DNA from: Cytophagales bacterium CG12_big_fil_rev_8_21_14_0_65_40_12
Lineage (GTDB): Bacteria > Bacteroidota > Bacteroidia > Cytophagales > Cyclobacteriaceae
Length of the DNA: 37,711 nucleotides
NCBI GenBank assembly: GCA_002786855.1
Contig: PCUU01000090.1
Coordinates: forward strand, 1-37,711
Reading direction: 5' to 3'
Position numbers and translations under genes: made by a program. Shown piece after piece: positions 26,021 to 33,518 of the stretch; within the stretch, counting starts at the first letter, position 1; each line of letters starts with the position of its first letter. Below the pieces are notes generated by a model. It saw only the letters and a program-made list of their open reading frames with translations, made no database searches and was not told the DNA's origin.

Positions 26021-26662
26021 TTAGAGTTTTGACCCAAAAGAAAGATCTCCGGCATCCCCGAGGCCTGGGACGATATAAGATTGTTCATTCAATTTTTCAT
26101 CAACAGCCCAGGTCCACATTTGATAATCCATTTTGACATTACTTTTTACGTAATCAATTCCTTCAGGGGCGGATATTACCGAACAGAAATGCATTTTTTT
26201 TGGACTGCCATTTTTTAAAATTTCATTCAATACACGCACTAATGATTTTCCTGTGGCCAACATAGGGTCTACTAAAATCAAAGTTTTGCCGTTCAAATCA
26301 GGAGCCGCTACGTAATCCAAAGCCACTTCAATCGAGCCTCCACCTTCTTTTCTCCAAGCCCCCACAAAACCCACCGAAGCCCTATCAAAGATTTTCAAAA
26401 AGCCATCCATAAAAGGCAGGGCCGCTCTCAAAACAGCAATCAGCACAATATCATCATTAGGCACTTGAACGGAAGTCTCCTTTAAGGGAGTTGAAATCGT
26501 TTTTGATTCGAAATCTAAGGTCTTAGAAACCTCATATGCCATCAGTACTCCCAATCTTTCCAGATTAGTTCTAAACCTAAGCCGATCCTCTTGTACTGCA
26601 ATATTTCGAAGATCAGCTAAGTAGCTATTGGCGATACTGTTGGAGTGATTAAGTACGAACAT
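26021..26662 (-). CDS. upp: Uracil phosphoribosyltransferase
   Basis: 213 residues from ATG 26662. An in-frame GTG at 26680 overlaps the -7 element and is not the start. Makes UMP from uracil and PRPP. The PRPP loop is LILVDPMLATGKSLVRV; VLRAALPFMDGF and the uracil-binding YIVPGLGDAGDLSFGS complete the family pattern. It leads a minus-strand unit with the exchanger and membrane protein genes. Salvage partner of hpt and adk nearby. Confidence 0.95.
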   Translation of the reverse strand: MFVLNHSNSIANSYLADLRNIAVQEDRLRFRTNLERLGVLMAYEVSKTLDFESKTISTPLKETSVQVPNDDIVLIAVLRAALPFMDGFLKIFDRASVGFVGAWRKEGGGSIEVALDYVAAPDLNGKTLILVDPMLATGKSLVRVLNEILKNGSPKKMHFCSVISAPEGIDYVKSNVKMDYQMWTWAVDEKLNEQSYIVPGLGDAGDLSFGSKL

Positions 26663-26679
26663 CCTTACTTTTTGGCTCA

Positions 26680-26687
26680 CAAATTTA
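26680..26687 (-). promoter_or_regulatory. Promoter -7 element for upp
   Basis: TAAATTTG on the minus strand (26687-26680) matches TAnnTTTG, 17 nt before ATG 26662. It moves the start from the GTG at 26680. Confidence 0.6.
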
Positions 26688-26769
26688 ACGGAAACATTGG
26701 CTCATTCAGATAATTAAGTTTGAAAGATGAATATGCTTGTCAAATTTAGGCTGAGAACAATTACAAGTT

Positions 26770-26777
26770 TATTTTTG
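26770..26777 (+). promoter_or_regulatory. Promoter -7 element for the zinc peptidase gene
   Basis: TATTTTTG matches TAnnTTTG, 15 nt before ATG 26793. Confidence 0.5.
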
Positions 26778-26792
26778 CCCAAATTCTGATTT

Positions 26793-27707
26793 ATGGATTT
26801 CCATTTGCTAAAAACGCTTTGCCAAATACATGCGCCTTCGGGAAACGAAGTGGCCATGAAAGAATTCATCTTAGACTATGTTGAGGCGAATGCCTCAAAA
26901 TGGACAGTCAAGCCCGAAGTAATTCATGGTGATGAATTTCAGGATTGCCTAATGCTCAAGTTTGGAACACCGCGCACAGCCATTTTCGCTCATATGGACA
27001 GCATCGGTTTTACTGTGCGTTACAATGACCAATTGGTGGCCATTGGTGGCCCTAAGGCAGAATCAGGATATACCTTAGTGGGGCATGATCGCCTAGGCCC
27101 AATAGAGTGCACACTGTTAGAAGATGATGGTCAGTTGTTCTACAAATTTCCAAGAGGAATAGCCAGGGGGACAGAGCTGGTTTTTAAAAGTGATTTTAGA
27201 GACACCAAAGATTATGTTCAATCATGCTATTTGGACAATAGGCTAGGCATTTTCAATGCACTGAAAGTTGCCGAAACTCTGGAAAATGGTGTTATCGCCT
27301 TTTCTTGTTGGGAAGAACACGGAGGCGGTGGAGTCCCCTACCTGGCCAAACATATGTATGAAAATTGGGGAGTGAAACAAGCACTCATTTCGGACATTAC
27401 CTGGGTAACGGAAGGCGTTTTGCATGGCGAAGGTGTTGCCATTTCCATGCGTGACCGCAATATCCCGAGAAGAAGTTTTGTGGAAAAAATCATTGAAATC
27501 GCTGATAAATCAGGCATCGATTATCAAATTGAGGTGGAAGGTGCTGGCTCCAGCGATGGGCGTGAACTACAACTTTCCCCCTACCCTTTTGACTGGTGTT
27601 TTATCGGTGCGCCAGAAGATCATGTGCATAGCCCAGACGAAAAAGTACACAAACACGACATCGTTTGCATGATTGCCCTCTACCAAGAGCTTATGAAAAC
27701 CCTTTGA
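26793..27707 (+). CDS. M42/M20-type zinc aminopeptidase
   Basis: 304 residues, no signal peptide. QIHAPSGNE at the N-terminus, then metal and catalytic residues in the order known for this clan: AHMDSIGF, the bridging Asp in CYLDNRLG, the Glu pair in WEEHGGGG, the Asp in ISDITWVTEG and the C-terminal DHVHSPDEKVHKHD. Members are cytoplasmic di-zinc aminopeptidases that trim small peptides. Specificity cannot be stated. It has its own -7 element and is followed by hpt. Confidence 0.88.
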   Translation: MDFHLLKTLCQIHAPSGNEVAMKEFILDYVEANASKWTVKPEVIHGDEFQDCLMLKFGTPRTAIFAHMDSIGFTVRYNDQLVAIGGPKAESGYTLVGHDRLGPIECTLLEDDGQLFYKFPRGIARGTELVFKSDFRDTKDYVQSCYLDNRLGIFNALKVAETLENGVIAFSCWEEHGGGGVPYLAKHMYENWGVKQALISDITWVTEGVLHGEGVAISMRDRNIPRRSFVEKIIEIADKSGIDYQIEVEGAGSSDGRELQLSPYPFDWCFIGAPEDHVHSPDEKVHKHDIVCMIALYQELMKTL

Positions 27708-27738
27708 AATATATAACTTGCACGAAATTTCTAGATCA

Positions 27739-28278
27739 TTGGAAAGTATAAAAGTTCGCGACAAAGAGTTTGAAGTCTATCTCAAAGACTCTGATATTCA
27801 GCAACGTGTTGCTACTATTGCCGAAGAAATTAATAAAGAGTATAAATCCAAAAACCCTTTGTTCATCGGGATTTTAAATGGCTCCTTCATGTTTGCCAGC
27901 GATTTGATGAAAACCGTGAATATCCCAAGCGAAATCGCATTCATTAGGATGTCTTCCTACAAAGGAATGAGCAGCTCTGGAGCCGCAAAACAAGTTTTAG
28001 GATTGCAAGAAAACGTTTTTGGTCGCCACCTTATCCTCATCGAAGACATCATCGATACGGGAATCACCATGGCACAAGTCATTAATTTCTTTCAAGAAAG
28101 AGGCCCTAAGTCCATTAAAGTGGCAACGCTTTTATTAAAACCCGAAAAGTTAGAAAAGAACCTTAAATTGGACTTTGTTGGTTTCGAAATACCAGAGAAG
28201 TTCGTGGTAGGTTATGGTCTCGATTATGACGGTCATGGTCGAAACCTCAAAGATATTTATCAATTGAAGGGCGAGTAA
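27739..28278 (+). CDS. hpt: Hypoxanthine phosphoribosyltransferase
   Basis: 179 residues from TTG 27739 (MESIKVRDKEF), the usual N-terminus and length; a longer start at TTG 27718 is possible. No ATG is available near the 5' end. It makes IMP from hypoxanthine and PRPP. Key parts: FIGILNGSFMFASDLM, the PRPP loop LILIEDIIDTGITMAQV, and FVVGYGLDYDGHGRNL. It begins soon after the peptidase gene stop (27707) and precedes adk by 46 nt. Confidence 0.93.
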   Translation: MESIKVRDKEFEVYLKDSDIQQRVATIAEEINKEYKSKNPLFIGILNGSFMFASDLMKTVNIPSEIAFIRMSSYKGMSSSGAAKQVLGLQENVFGRHLILIEDIIDTGITMAQVINFFQERGPKSIKVATLLLKPEKLEKNLKLDFVGFEIPEKFVVGYGLDYDGHGRNLKDIYQLKGE

Positions 28279-28290
28279 ATTTTCCTTCAC

Positions 28291-28298
28291 TATATTTG
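28291..28298 (+). promoter_or_regulatory. Promoter -7 element for adk
   Basis: TATATTTG matches TAnnTTTG, 26 nt before ATG 28325. Confidence 0.5.
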
Positions 28299-28324
28299 AA
28301 CCTTCAAAAAAATCCAATCAATAA

Positions 28325-28903
28325 ATGGTTAATATCGTTTTATTTGGCCCTCCAGGCGCGGGAAAAGGTACTCAGAGTGAAAAAATCATTGCTAAGTATG
28401 GCCTTAAACACATCTCTACTGGAGATTTATTCAGGAAGCATTTAGGGGAAGGAACCGATTTGGGTAAAAAAGCCCAATCGTTTATGGACAACGGAAAACT
28501 AGTCCCTGATGAAGTTGTGATTGGAATGGTGGACGAAACCATCAACGAATTCAAAACTGCTCCAGGCTTTATTTTCGATGGTTTTCCGCGAACAGTCGCC
28601 CAAGCCGAAGCACTCGATGCTTTATTGGCGAAGCACGAAACCTCCATTGCTTGCATGATCATGCTCAATGTACCAGAAGAGGAATTGAAAAAAAGACTTT
28701 TGGAAAGAGGAAAGACTTCGGGAAGAGCTGACGATCAAAATGAGGAAAAAATCAACGTTCGAATTCAGGAATACTTGAATAAAACCGTACCCGTTGCCGA
28801 GTTCTATACCCATCAAAATAAAATTTGCAAAGTAAACGGAGTGGGTTCTATCGAAGGCATCTTCGATCAGATTTCACTCGCCATTGACGGGCACTACGCT
28901 TAA
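28325..28903 (+). CDS. adk: Adenylate kinase (short-LID type)
   Basis: 192 residues. Catalyses ATP + AMP = 2 ADP. The P-loop is GPPGAGKGTQ (residues 7-16); HISTGDLFRKHL binds AMP; FDGFPRTVAQAEALD and the LID residues GRADDQNEEKINVRIQEY follow. The LID is short, without the zinc cysteines or extra beta hairpin of long-form enzymes, so it resembles the cytosolic AK1 type common in Bacteroidota. Followed by a strong intrinsic terminator. Confidence 0.95.
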   Translation: MVNIVLFGPPGAGKGTQSEKIIAKYGLKHISTGDLFRKHLGEGTDLGKKAQSFMDNGKLVPDEVVIGMVDETINEFKTAPGFIFDGFPRTVAQAEALDALLAKHETSIACMIMLNVPEEELKKRLLERGKTSGRADDQNEEKINVRIQEYLNKTVPVAEFYTHQNKICKVNGVGSIEGIFDQISLAIDGHYA

Positions 28904-28919
28904 TCTGTAATAAAAAGTA

Positions 28920-28927
28920 TAAATTTG
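28920..28927 (+). promoter_or_regulatory. Possible -7 element upstream of obgE
   Basis: TAAATTTG matches TAnnTTTG. The terminator hairpin starts at the next base, so a transcript from here would begin inside the hairpin stem. It may be chance or a real obgE promoter. Confidence 0.35.
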
Positions 28928-28960
28928 AAGATGATTAGCCCTCTGCTGATCATCTTTTTT
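28928..28960 (+). terminator. Intrinsic terminator between adk and obgE
   Basis: AAGATGATTAGC (28928-28939), 5-nt loop, GCTGATCATCTT (28945-28956): 12 pairs with one T-G wobble, followed by a T-run to 28960. It lies 18 nt before the obgE ATG. Confidence 0.88.
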
Positions 28961-28977
28961 ATTTTCATTCAACGCTT

Positions 28978-29973
28978 ATGGCCAGTACAAACTTTATCGA
29001 TCATGTTAGACTTTATTGCCGATCTGGTAATGGTGGCGCTGGTGCTGTTCATTTAAGAAGAGAAAAGCACGTTCCAAAAGGCGGTCCCGATGGCGGTAAT
29101 GGTGGTCGTGGTGGCCATATTATTTTAAGAGGAAGCACTAATCTTTGGACATTGCTTCACCTTCGTTTCCAAAAACACGTCTTTGCCGAAAACGGAGAAG
29201 GGGGTTCTGGGCATGGCAGCACCGGAGCAGATGGAAAAGATATCATCCTTGAAGTACCATTGGGTACTGTTGCCAAAGATGCACATACTGGCGAAGTAGT
29301 TTTTGAAATTACAGAAGATGGAGAAGAAAGAATCCTCGCTCAGGGAGGTCGTGGCGGATTAGGGAACGAAAATTTCAAAACCGCCACAAATCAAACACCA
29401 CGCTACGCGCAACCAGGAGAAGCAGGCATAGAAAATCTTTTTGTCCTTGAGTTAAAATTGCTTGCCGATGTAGGTTTGGTCGGTTTCCCCAATGCTGGTA
29501 AATCCACTTTGCTTTCCGTGCTTTCTGCTGCAAAACCAGAAATCGCAGACTACCCCTTTACAACCCTTGTACCCAACTTGGGCGTAGTGCCTTACCGCGA
29601 TCATAGATCATTCGTTATGGCCGATATCCCAGGGATTATCGAAGGAGCAGCGGAAGGAAAAGGGCTAGGAATCAGGTTTTTAAGGCATATTGAACGAAAT
29701 TCTCTTCTGCTCTTCATGGTTCCTGCAGATGCTGACAATATCGAGAAAGAATATCAAATTTTATTGGGCGAACTCACCAAGTTCAATCCAGAGCTTTTGG
29801 ACAAAGAGAGAATTTTGGCCATATCAAAATCTGATATGCTAGACGAGCAAATGATGGAAGAAATGAAGTCGTTTTTACCGAAAAATGTCCCTGCCCTTTT
29901 CATATCGTCAGTGGCCAATATGGGCTTGGTAGAACTCAAAGATCTGATTTGGAAAAAGCTCAATAATCAGTAA
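28978..29973 (+). CDS. obgE: GTPase ObgE/CgtA
   Basis: 331 residues. N-terminal glycine-rich Obg fold ([20 protein letters not shown]...), then a GTPase domain: G1 GFPNAGKST (about 169-177), G3 [10 protein letters not shown]4 SKSD, G5 ISSVANMG. The extra C-terminal OCT domain of some Gram-positive forms is absent. Obg works in 50S ribosome assembly and growth control. A promoter-like element and a terminator lie directly upstream; grpE follows after 169 nt. Confidence 0.96.
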   Translation: MASTNFIDHVRLYCRSGNGGAGAVHLRREKHVPKGGPDGGNGGRGGHIILRGSTNLWTLLHLRFQKHVFAENGEGGSGHGSTGADGKDIILEVPLGTVAKDAHTGEVVFEITEDGEERILAQGGRGGLGNENFKTATNQTPRYAQPGEAGIENLFVLELKLLADVGLVGFPNAGKSTLLSVLSAAKPEIADYPFTTLVPNLGVVPYRDHRSFVMADIPGIIEGAAEGKGLGIRFLRHIERNSLLLFMVPADADNIEKEYQILLGELTKFNPELLDKERILAISKSDMLDEQMMEEMKSFLPKNVPALFISSVANMGLVELKDLIWKKLNNQ

Positions 29974-30030
29974 GATTTTAAGCTTTGAGACGCATCGTTG
30001 ACAGCGATTTAAAAAGAGCCATTACTATTT

Positions 30031-30045
30031 ATGTCAGAATGACAT
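30031..30045. repeat. Short inverted repeat in the obgE-grpE gap
   Basis: ATGTCA, 3-nt spacer, TGACAT. Its minus strand contains the 10-mer GTCATTCTGA, which is also in the composite repeat after dnaJ (31931-31940). It may be a decayed copy or a small operator. The gap 29974-30142 holds nothing else I can support. Confidence 0.4.
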
Positions 30046-30142
30046 CTAATTGAGCTTGGCAATATAATTGTAGCCGAGCGCATGTTTTTAAGACGAAAAA
30101 ATGACCCCCAATCATTTCAACTTTGGGTAATACTACCTGACA

Positions 30143-30775
30143 ATGAAAAATAGGTTAAAGCATTTTTTCAAAACGAATAAAGTATCAATGAAGAATAAGA
30201 ACGAAATTCTGGAGAATGAAGAAGGGCAGCAGGTTGAAAACTCAACTGCTGAAAATGAGCTAACAGATACCGCTGCAGAAACGGATCTTGAACAGGAAGA
30301 AGCCCCAGAGGAGGAGTTGTTGAGTGCGGAAGAGAAGTTGCAAATGGAATTGGCAGAAGCCAAAGACAAATATTTGAGGCTTTACTCTGAGTTTGAAAAT
30401 TTTAGAAGAAGGAACGCCAAAGAAAGAATTGATCTCATCAAAACGGCTTCGCAAGACCTGATGTCGGAATTGATCCCGACCATTGATGACTTTGAAAGAG
30501 CTCAGTTGGCCAACGAAAAACAAACCGAAATTGAAGCGATCAAAGAAGGCTTCAAATTGATCCATCAGAAACTTTCTAAAACTTTGGAAACCAAAGGCTT
30601 AAAGTTGATGAAAACCGAAAAAGGTGGAGATTTTGACCCCGAATTGCATGAAGCAGTAACCCAATTTCCGGTAGAAGACGAAAAGCTGAAAGGCAAAATT
30701 ATAGATACGGTTGAGAAAGGATATTTCTTAGGAGATAAGGTTATCCGTTTTGCAAAAGTGGTGATAGGAGCATAA
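30143..30775 (+). CDS. grpE: Nucleotide exchange factor GrpE
   Basis: 210 residues. The acidic N-terminal region (residues about 20-65) is followed by a long coiled-coil ([28 protein letters not shown]) and the beta-domain ending in [19 protein letters not shown]. GrpE releases ADP from DnaK. Start ambiguity: ATG 30143 gives 210 residues, ATG 30188 (MKNKNEIL) gives 195; I keep the longer. The dnaJ ATG follows the stop by one base, so the two are made together. Confidence 0.93.
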   Translation: MKNRLKHFFKTNKVSMKNKNEILENEEGQQVENSTAENELTDTAAETDLEQEEAPEEELLSAEEKLQMELAEAKDKYLRLYSEFENFRRRNAKERIDLIKTASQDLMSELIPTIDDFERAQLANEKQTEIEAIKEGFKLIHQKLSKTLETKGLKLMKTEKGGDFDPELHEAVTQFPVEDEKLKGKIIDTVEKGYFLGDKVIRFAKVVIGA

Positions 30776-30776
30776 A

Positions 30777-31898
30777 ATGGCAAAAAGAGACTACTACGAT
30801 ATTTTAGGGGTAAGCAAAACTGCTACTGCCGATGAGCTAAAAAAGGCTTATCGACAAATGGCGATTAAGTATCACCCAGATAAAAACCCAGACAACCCAG
30901 AGGCCGAAGAAAAATTCAAAGAAGCTGCTGAGGCTTACGAGATTCTGAGCAATGCCGAAAAACGTGCACAGTACGATCGCTTCGGTCATGATGGCATGCG
31001 CGGTGGTTTTGGCGGTGGCCAAGGTGGCGGCATGAACATGGAAGATATCTTCTCTCAATTCGGAGATATTTTTGGTGGTGGTGGCGGAAGCCCATTCGAT
31101 AGTTTCTTTGGCGGAGGCCGAGGTGGCAGTCGTCAGCGCAAAGGTTCTAACCTAAGAATCAAGCTTAAACTCACCCTGGATGAAATCGCAAACGGAGTAG
31201 AGAAAAAAATAAAAGTAAACCGCTTGGTCAATGCCGATGGGGTTACTTTCAAAACTTGTTCTACTTGCGGTGGCTCTGGCCAACAAAAAAAGGTAGTCAA
31301 TACCATGCTCGGCCAAATGGTTTCGGCCAGTACTTGTAGCACCTGCCATGGCAGCGGTAAAATTTTAGATCATCGTCCTGCTGGTGTCGATAGCACTGGA
31401 TTGGAAATGAAAGAAGAGATTATTCCTATCAAAATACCTGCGGGTGTTGCGGAAGGAATGCAGCTTTCAATGTCGGGCAAAGGAAATATGGCGCCTGGTG
31501 GAGGCGTAGCAGGCGATTTGCTTATCGTAATCGAAGAAAAAGAACATGATGATCTAAAAAGAGACGGCAACAACGTGTTGTACGATCTTTTTATCAGTTT
31601 CACAGATGCGGCACTTGGCACAAGCGTTGAAGTGCCCACCATCGAAGGCAAAGTAAGAATCAAAATTGATCCAGGAACTCAAAGCGGAAAAATGCTTCGC
31701 TTGAAGGGAAAAGGGATCAAAGATTTGAATGGTTATGGAAAGGGAGACCAACTGATCCATTTGAATGTTTGGACTCCTAAGAAATTGACTTCTGAAGAAA
31801 AACAACTGCTAGAAAAACTGAGAGATTCGGAAAATATGCAGCCAAAACCTGAAAAAGGTGAAAAAGGCTTCTTCGATAAAGTGAAGGAATTTTTCTAA
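30777..31898 (+). CDS. dnaJ: Chaperone DnaJ with a reduced zinc finger
   Basis: 373 residues. J domain with the HPD motif at 33-35, a Gly/Phe-rich part (about 70-120), a zinc region and the C-terminal substrate domains. It stimulates DnaK ATPase and hands over unfolded clients. Odd: only two CxxCxGxG motifs are present, at 161-168 (CSTCGGSG) and 187-194 (CSTCHGSG). The first motif, expected near 150-155, and the fourth, near 200-207, have no cysteines. In E. coli DnaJ motifs 1 and 4 form zinc centre I, and 2 and 3 form zinc centre II, so only centre II is left. The gene follows grpE by one base and ends before a composite hairpin repeat. Confidence 0.95.
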   Translation: MAKRDYYDILGVSKTATADELKKAYRQMAIKYHPDKNPDNPEAEEKFKEAAEAYEILSNAEKRAQYDRFGHDGMRGGFGGGQGGGMNMEDIFSQFGDIFGGGGGSPFDSFFGGGRGGSRQRKGSNLRIKLKLTLDEIANGVEKKIKVNRLVNADGVTFKTCSTCGGSGQQKKVVNTMLGQMVSASTCSTCHGSGKILDHRPAGVDSTGLEMKEEIIPIKIPAGVAEGMQLSMSGKGNMAPGGGVAGDLLIVIEEKEHDDLKRDGNNVLYDLFISFTDAALGTSVEVPTIEGKVRIKIDPGTQSGKMLRLKGKGIKDLNGYGKGDQLIHLNVWTPKKLTSEEKQLLEKLRDSENMQPKPEKGEKGFFDKVKEFF

Positions 31899-31907
31899 AA
31901 GTAAAGA

Positions 31908-32023
31908 GGGAATCTTGAAAGGTTGTAGAGGTCATTCTGAACTTGGTTCAGAATCCCTCGATCAACCAGCTTTTTCGTTGAAATCCCGAATCAAATTCGG
32001 GACGACTGCAAGTCAAGATTCCC
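31908..32023. repeat. Composite two-hairpin repeat element between dnaJ and a convergent gene
   Basis: Bounded by an 11-bp inverted repeat GGGAATCTTGA (31908-31918) and TCAAGATTCCC (32013-32023). Inside are two perfect hairpins: ATTCTGAAC / GTTCAGAAT (31934-31942, 31946-31954) and TCCCGAAT / ATTCGGGA (31984-31991, 31995-32002), each with a 3-nt loop. The second read on the minus strand aligns with the first, so the element is two diverged copies in opposite directions. Similar short repeats occur between genes in other Bacteroidota. May act as a bidirectional terminator. Confidence 0.8.
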
Positions 32024-32041
32024 TTTTCTTAACAACCGATA

Positions 32042-32515
32042 CTAATTACCTCCGTCACCTTTTTCTTTATTCTCTTGAAGGGACTGACGTCTTTTTTCTA
32101 AAAGCATCTTTCTTTTCATCATTGGCGTCCTGCCCCTGTCCTGAAAATTCTTTCGCCCAAAATTGGCTTGGCCTCTCATTTGACCACTACTTCTCTCGGC
32201 TTTCATTGCTTCCAGCTTTGCAAATTGCTCTTCCGTAAGAATACTTTTAAGTCGGGCTTCGCGGGCTTGCTGTTCCACAAAAGCATCACGCTTCATCTCT
32301 TCGCGCATGGCCCTGAGCTTTTCCATTTTCTCTTTTCGATCCTGCTGATTTGCCTTTAACTCCTTATCGAGTTCTGCTTTTTGCTTCGCGTTCAAACCAA
32401 GTTCTTTGGCCATCAATTCTGTTTGTAACAGCGTTTTGTTTGCGTCTTGTCCCTGTAGGTGTAGCCCAGCAACCAGCGCTAAACTCACCATCATCATTTT
32501 TAAAATCGACCTCAT
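32042..32515 (-). CDS. Spy/CpxP-like periplasmic protein
   Basis: 157 residues. An N-terminal signal sequence (ILKMMMVSLALVAGLHLQGQ) precedes a charged helical protein. It has LTEEQFAKLEAMK, the LTxxQ motif of the Spy/CpxP family, and an earlier LNAKQKAELDKELK that is similar. Long Lys/Glu/Arg-rich helices dominate. Spy is a periplasmic chaperone and CpxP a stress sensor; here an envelope chaperone or stress role is likely, and metal sensing cannot be excluded. It converges on dnaJ across the composite repeat. No clear TAnnTTTG upstream. Confidence 0.78.
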   Translation of the reverse strand: MRSILKMMMVSLALVAGLHLQGQDANKTLLQTELMAKELGLNAKQKAELDKELKANQQDRKEKMEKLRAMREEMKRDAFVEQQAREARLKSILTEEQFAKLEAMKAERSSGQMRGQANFGRKNFQDRGRTPMMKRKMLLEKRRQSLQENKEKGDGGN

Positions 32516-32842
32516 ATATTTTGTGTTTTACGCAAGCTTGGATGAAAGAAGTTAGCGATGGTTTATTTGTCGTTAGGAAATTTCAGCTTTCAAGCTTGGA
32601 AAAGATCTTCAAGCAAACCCAAAACGAACAAATCAACAAATTGAAAAACAGATAGTTATCAGGAAGTCATTTCGCAGAAATCTTTTCAGTAATCCAAGTA
32701 CACCCTATCGGTCCGACCGCCATAAGCATTGAGGTTTTGATCACCTTAAGGCATAAAGCCGTCTGACCTTGTAACATGAAAAGATCAAAGTGGATGAATT
32801 GCTCCGATTGTGTTTAAAAAAAATAGGGGATTAATTCAGTGC
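32516..32842. other. Intergenic region without a supported gene
   Basis: 327 nt between the Spy-like gene start and the DUF2911 gene end. I see only a short inverted repeat CGGTC-c-GACCG (32709-32719) and the palindrome CCTTAAGG (32744-32751). No convincing promoter, RNA or coding region. Confidence 0.5.
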
Positions 32843-32851
32843 TTAAAGCAC
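32839..32851 (-). terminator. Hairpin across the DUF2911 stop codon
   Basis: GTGCT-tta-AGCAC, or GTGCTT with AAGCAC around a single base, on the minus strand. It spans the stop (32845-32843), like the hairpin at the hemE end. No T-run. Confidence 0.4.
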
Positions 32852-33382
32852 AGAAAACGGAGTAGTTACTTTCGTTTTATCCCAAGCCAAAATCAACAAA
32901 GGACTTCCGTTCTCTTCCGAAAAATCAATGGTAAACTGCTCAACCACCTCGGGCAAAGCCTCTACTTTGGCTTTTACCTTGAGCACATCTTCCTCGGGGA
33001 AATAAGAAGTGCCCCAATCAGGGATTTTACTGTTGAAAACGATATCCCATTCCTTTTCACCCGGAAAAGTGACCAACGAATAGAGCCCTGCCTTCAAGAT
33101 TTGGCCTGAAAAAGAAATATCCCTCGACAGTCGAATGGTAGTCGCCTCATTCGCCCCAGTCCTCCACCATTCGCCATAGGGCACCAAATCGCCAAAAATC
33201 ACACGGTCTTTTTTGAAAGGTCGGCTGTAGGCGATTTCGATATTGATGAAGTTGTTATTATAAACTGCATGTTCAATGGGGCTGTATTGCTTGGTGCGGT
33301 AAAGCCTGTATTGTTGGAAAGCAACAATTCCACCTACAATCACCGCCAAAACAAGTACTACTATGGAAAATTTTCTCTTCAT
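32843..33382 (-). CDS. DUF2911 membrane-anchored protein
   Basis: 179 residues from ATG 33382; a TTG at 33391 is in frame but lies in the -7 element. A basic start (MKRKFS) and one hydrophobic helix (about residues 6-22) suggest a membrane anchor or uncleaved signal. The domain KKDRVIFGDLVPYGEWWRTGANEATT is the DUF2911 hallmark, common in Bacteroidota; its function is unknown. C-terminal part is beta-rich. It has its own promoter with a 6-nt leader and probably a single-gene unit. Confidence 0.88.
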   Translation of the reverse strand: MKRKFSIVVLVLAVIVGGIVAFQQYRLYRTKQYSPIEHAVYNNNFINIEIAYSRPFKKDRVIFGDLVPYGEWWRTGANEATTIRLSRDISFSGQILKAGLYSLVTFPGEKEWDIVFNSKIPDWGTSYFPEEDVLKVKAKVEALPEVVEQFTIDFSEENGSPLLILAWDKTKVTTPFSVL

Positions 33383-33388
33383 GCGAAG

Positions 33389-33396
33389 CAAATATA
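33389..33396 (-). promoter_or_regulatory. Promoter -7 element for the DUF2911 gene
   Basis: TATATTTG on the minus strand (33396-33389) matches TAnnTTTG, 6 nt before ATG 33382. It overlaps the TTG codon that would otherwise extend the ORF. Confidence 0.6.
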
Positions 33397-33481
33397 TGAA
33401 TTATGAGTTTGTAGACTCGAAAAAGGCCTCAAGGATTATGCCGTCCATGGAAAGAATTCAAATTCCTTTTTCACCGATGCA

Positions 33482-33514
33482 TTGTAGTTGTTGAAAGCCT
33501 TTTCCATATCTTTG
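33482..33514 (+). promoter_or_regulatory. Promoter for glyS
   Basis: TATCTTTG (33507-33514) matches TAnnTTTG; TTG at 33482-33484 (22-nt spacer) or 33488-33490 (16 nt) can serve as -33. Only CGGC separates it from ATG 33519, so the mRNA should be nearly leaderless. Same 15-mer as hemE. Confidence 0.65.
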
Positions 33515-33518
33515 CGGC

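Noticed and set aside
26663..26680. GTG start for upp
   Set aside because: It overlaps the end of the -7 element; ATG 26662 gives the normal length.
31152..31349. Minus-strand ORFs inside dnaJ
   Set aside because: Shadow frames of a strongly conserved gene.
32350..32655. Plus-strand ORF across the Spy-like gene start
   Set aside because: It mostly mirrors the Spy-like gene in antisense, lacks a promoter and has no recognisable domain.
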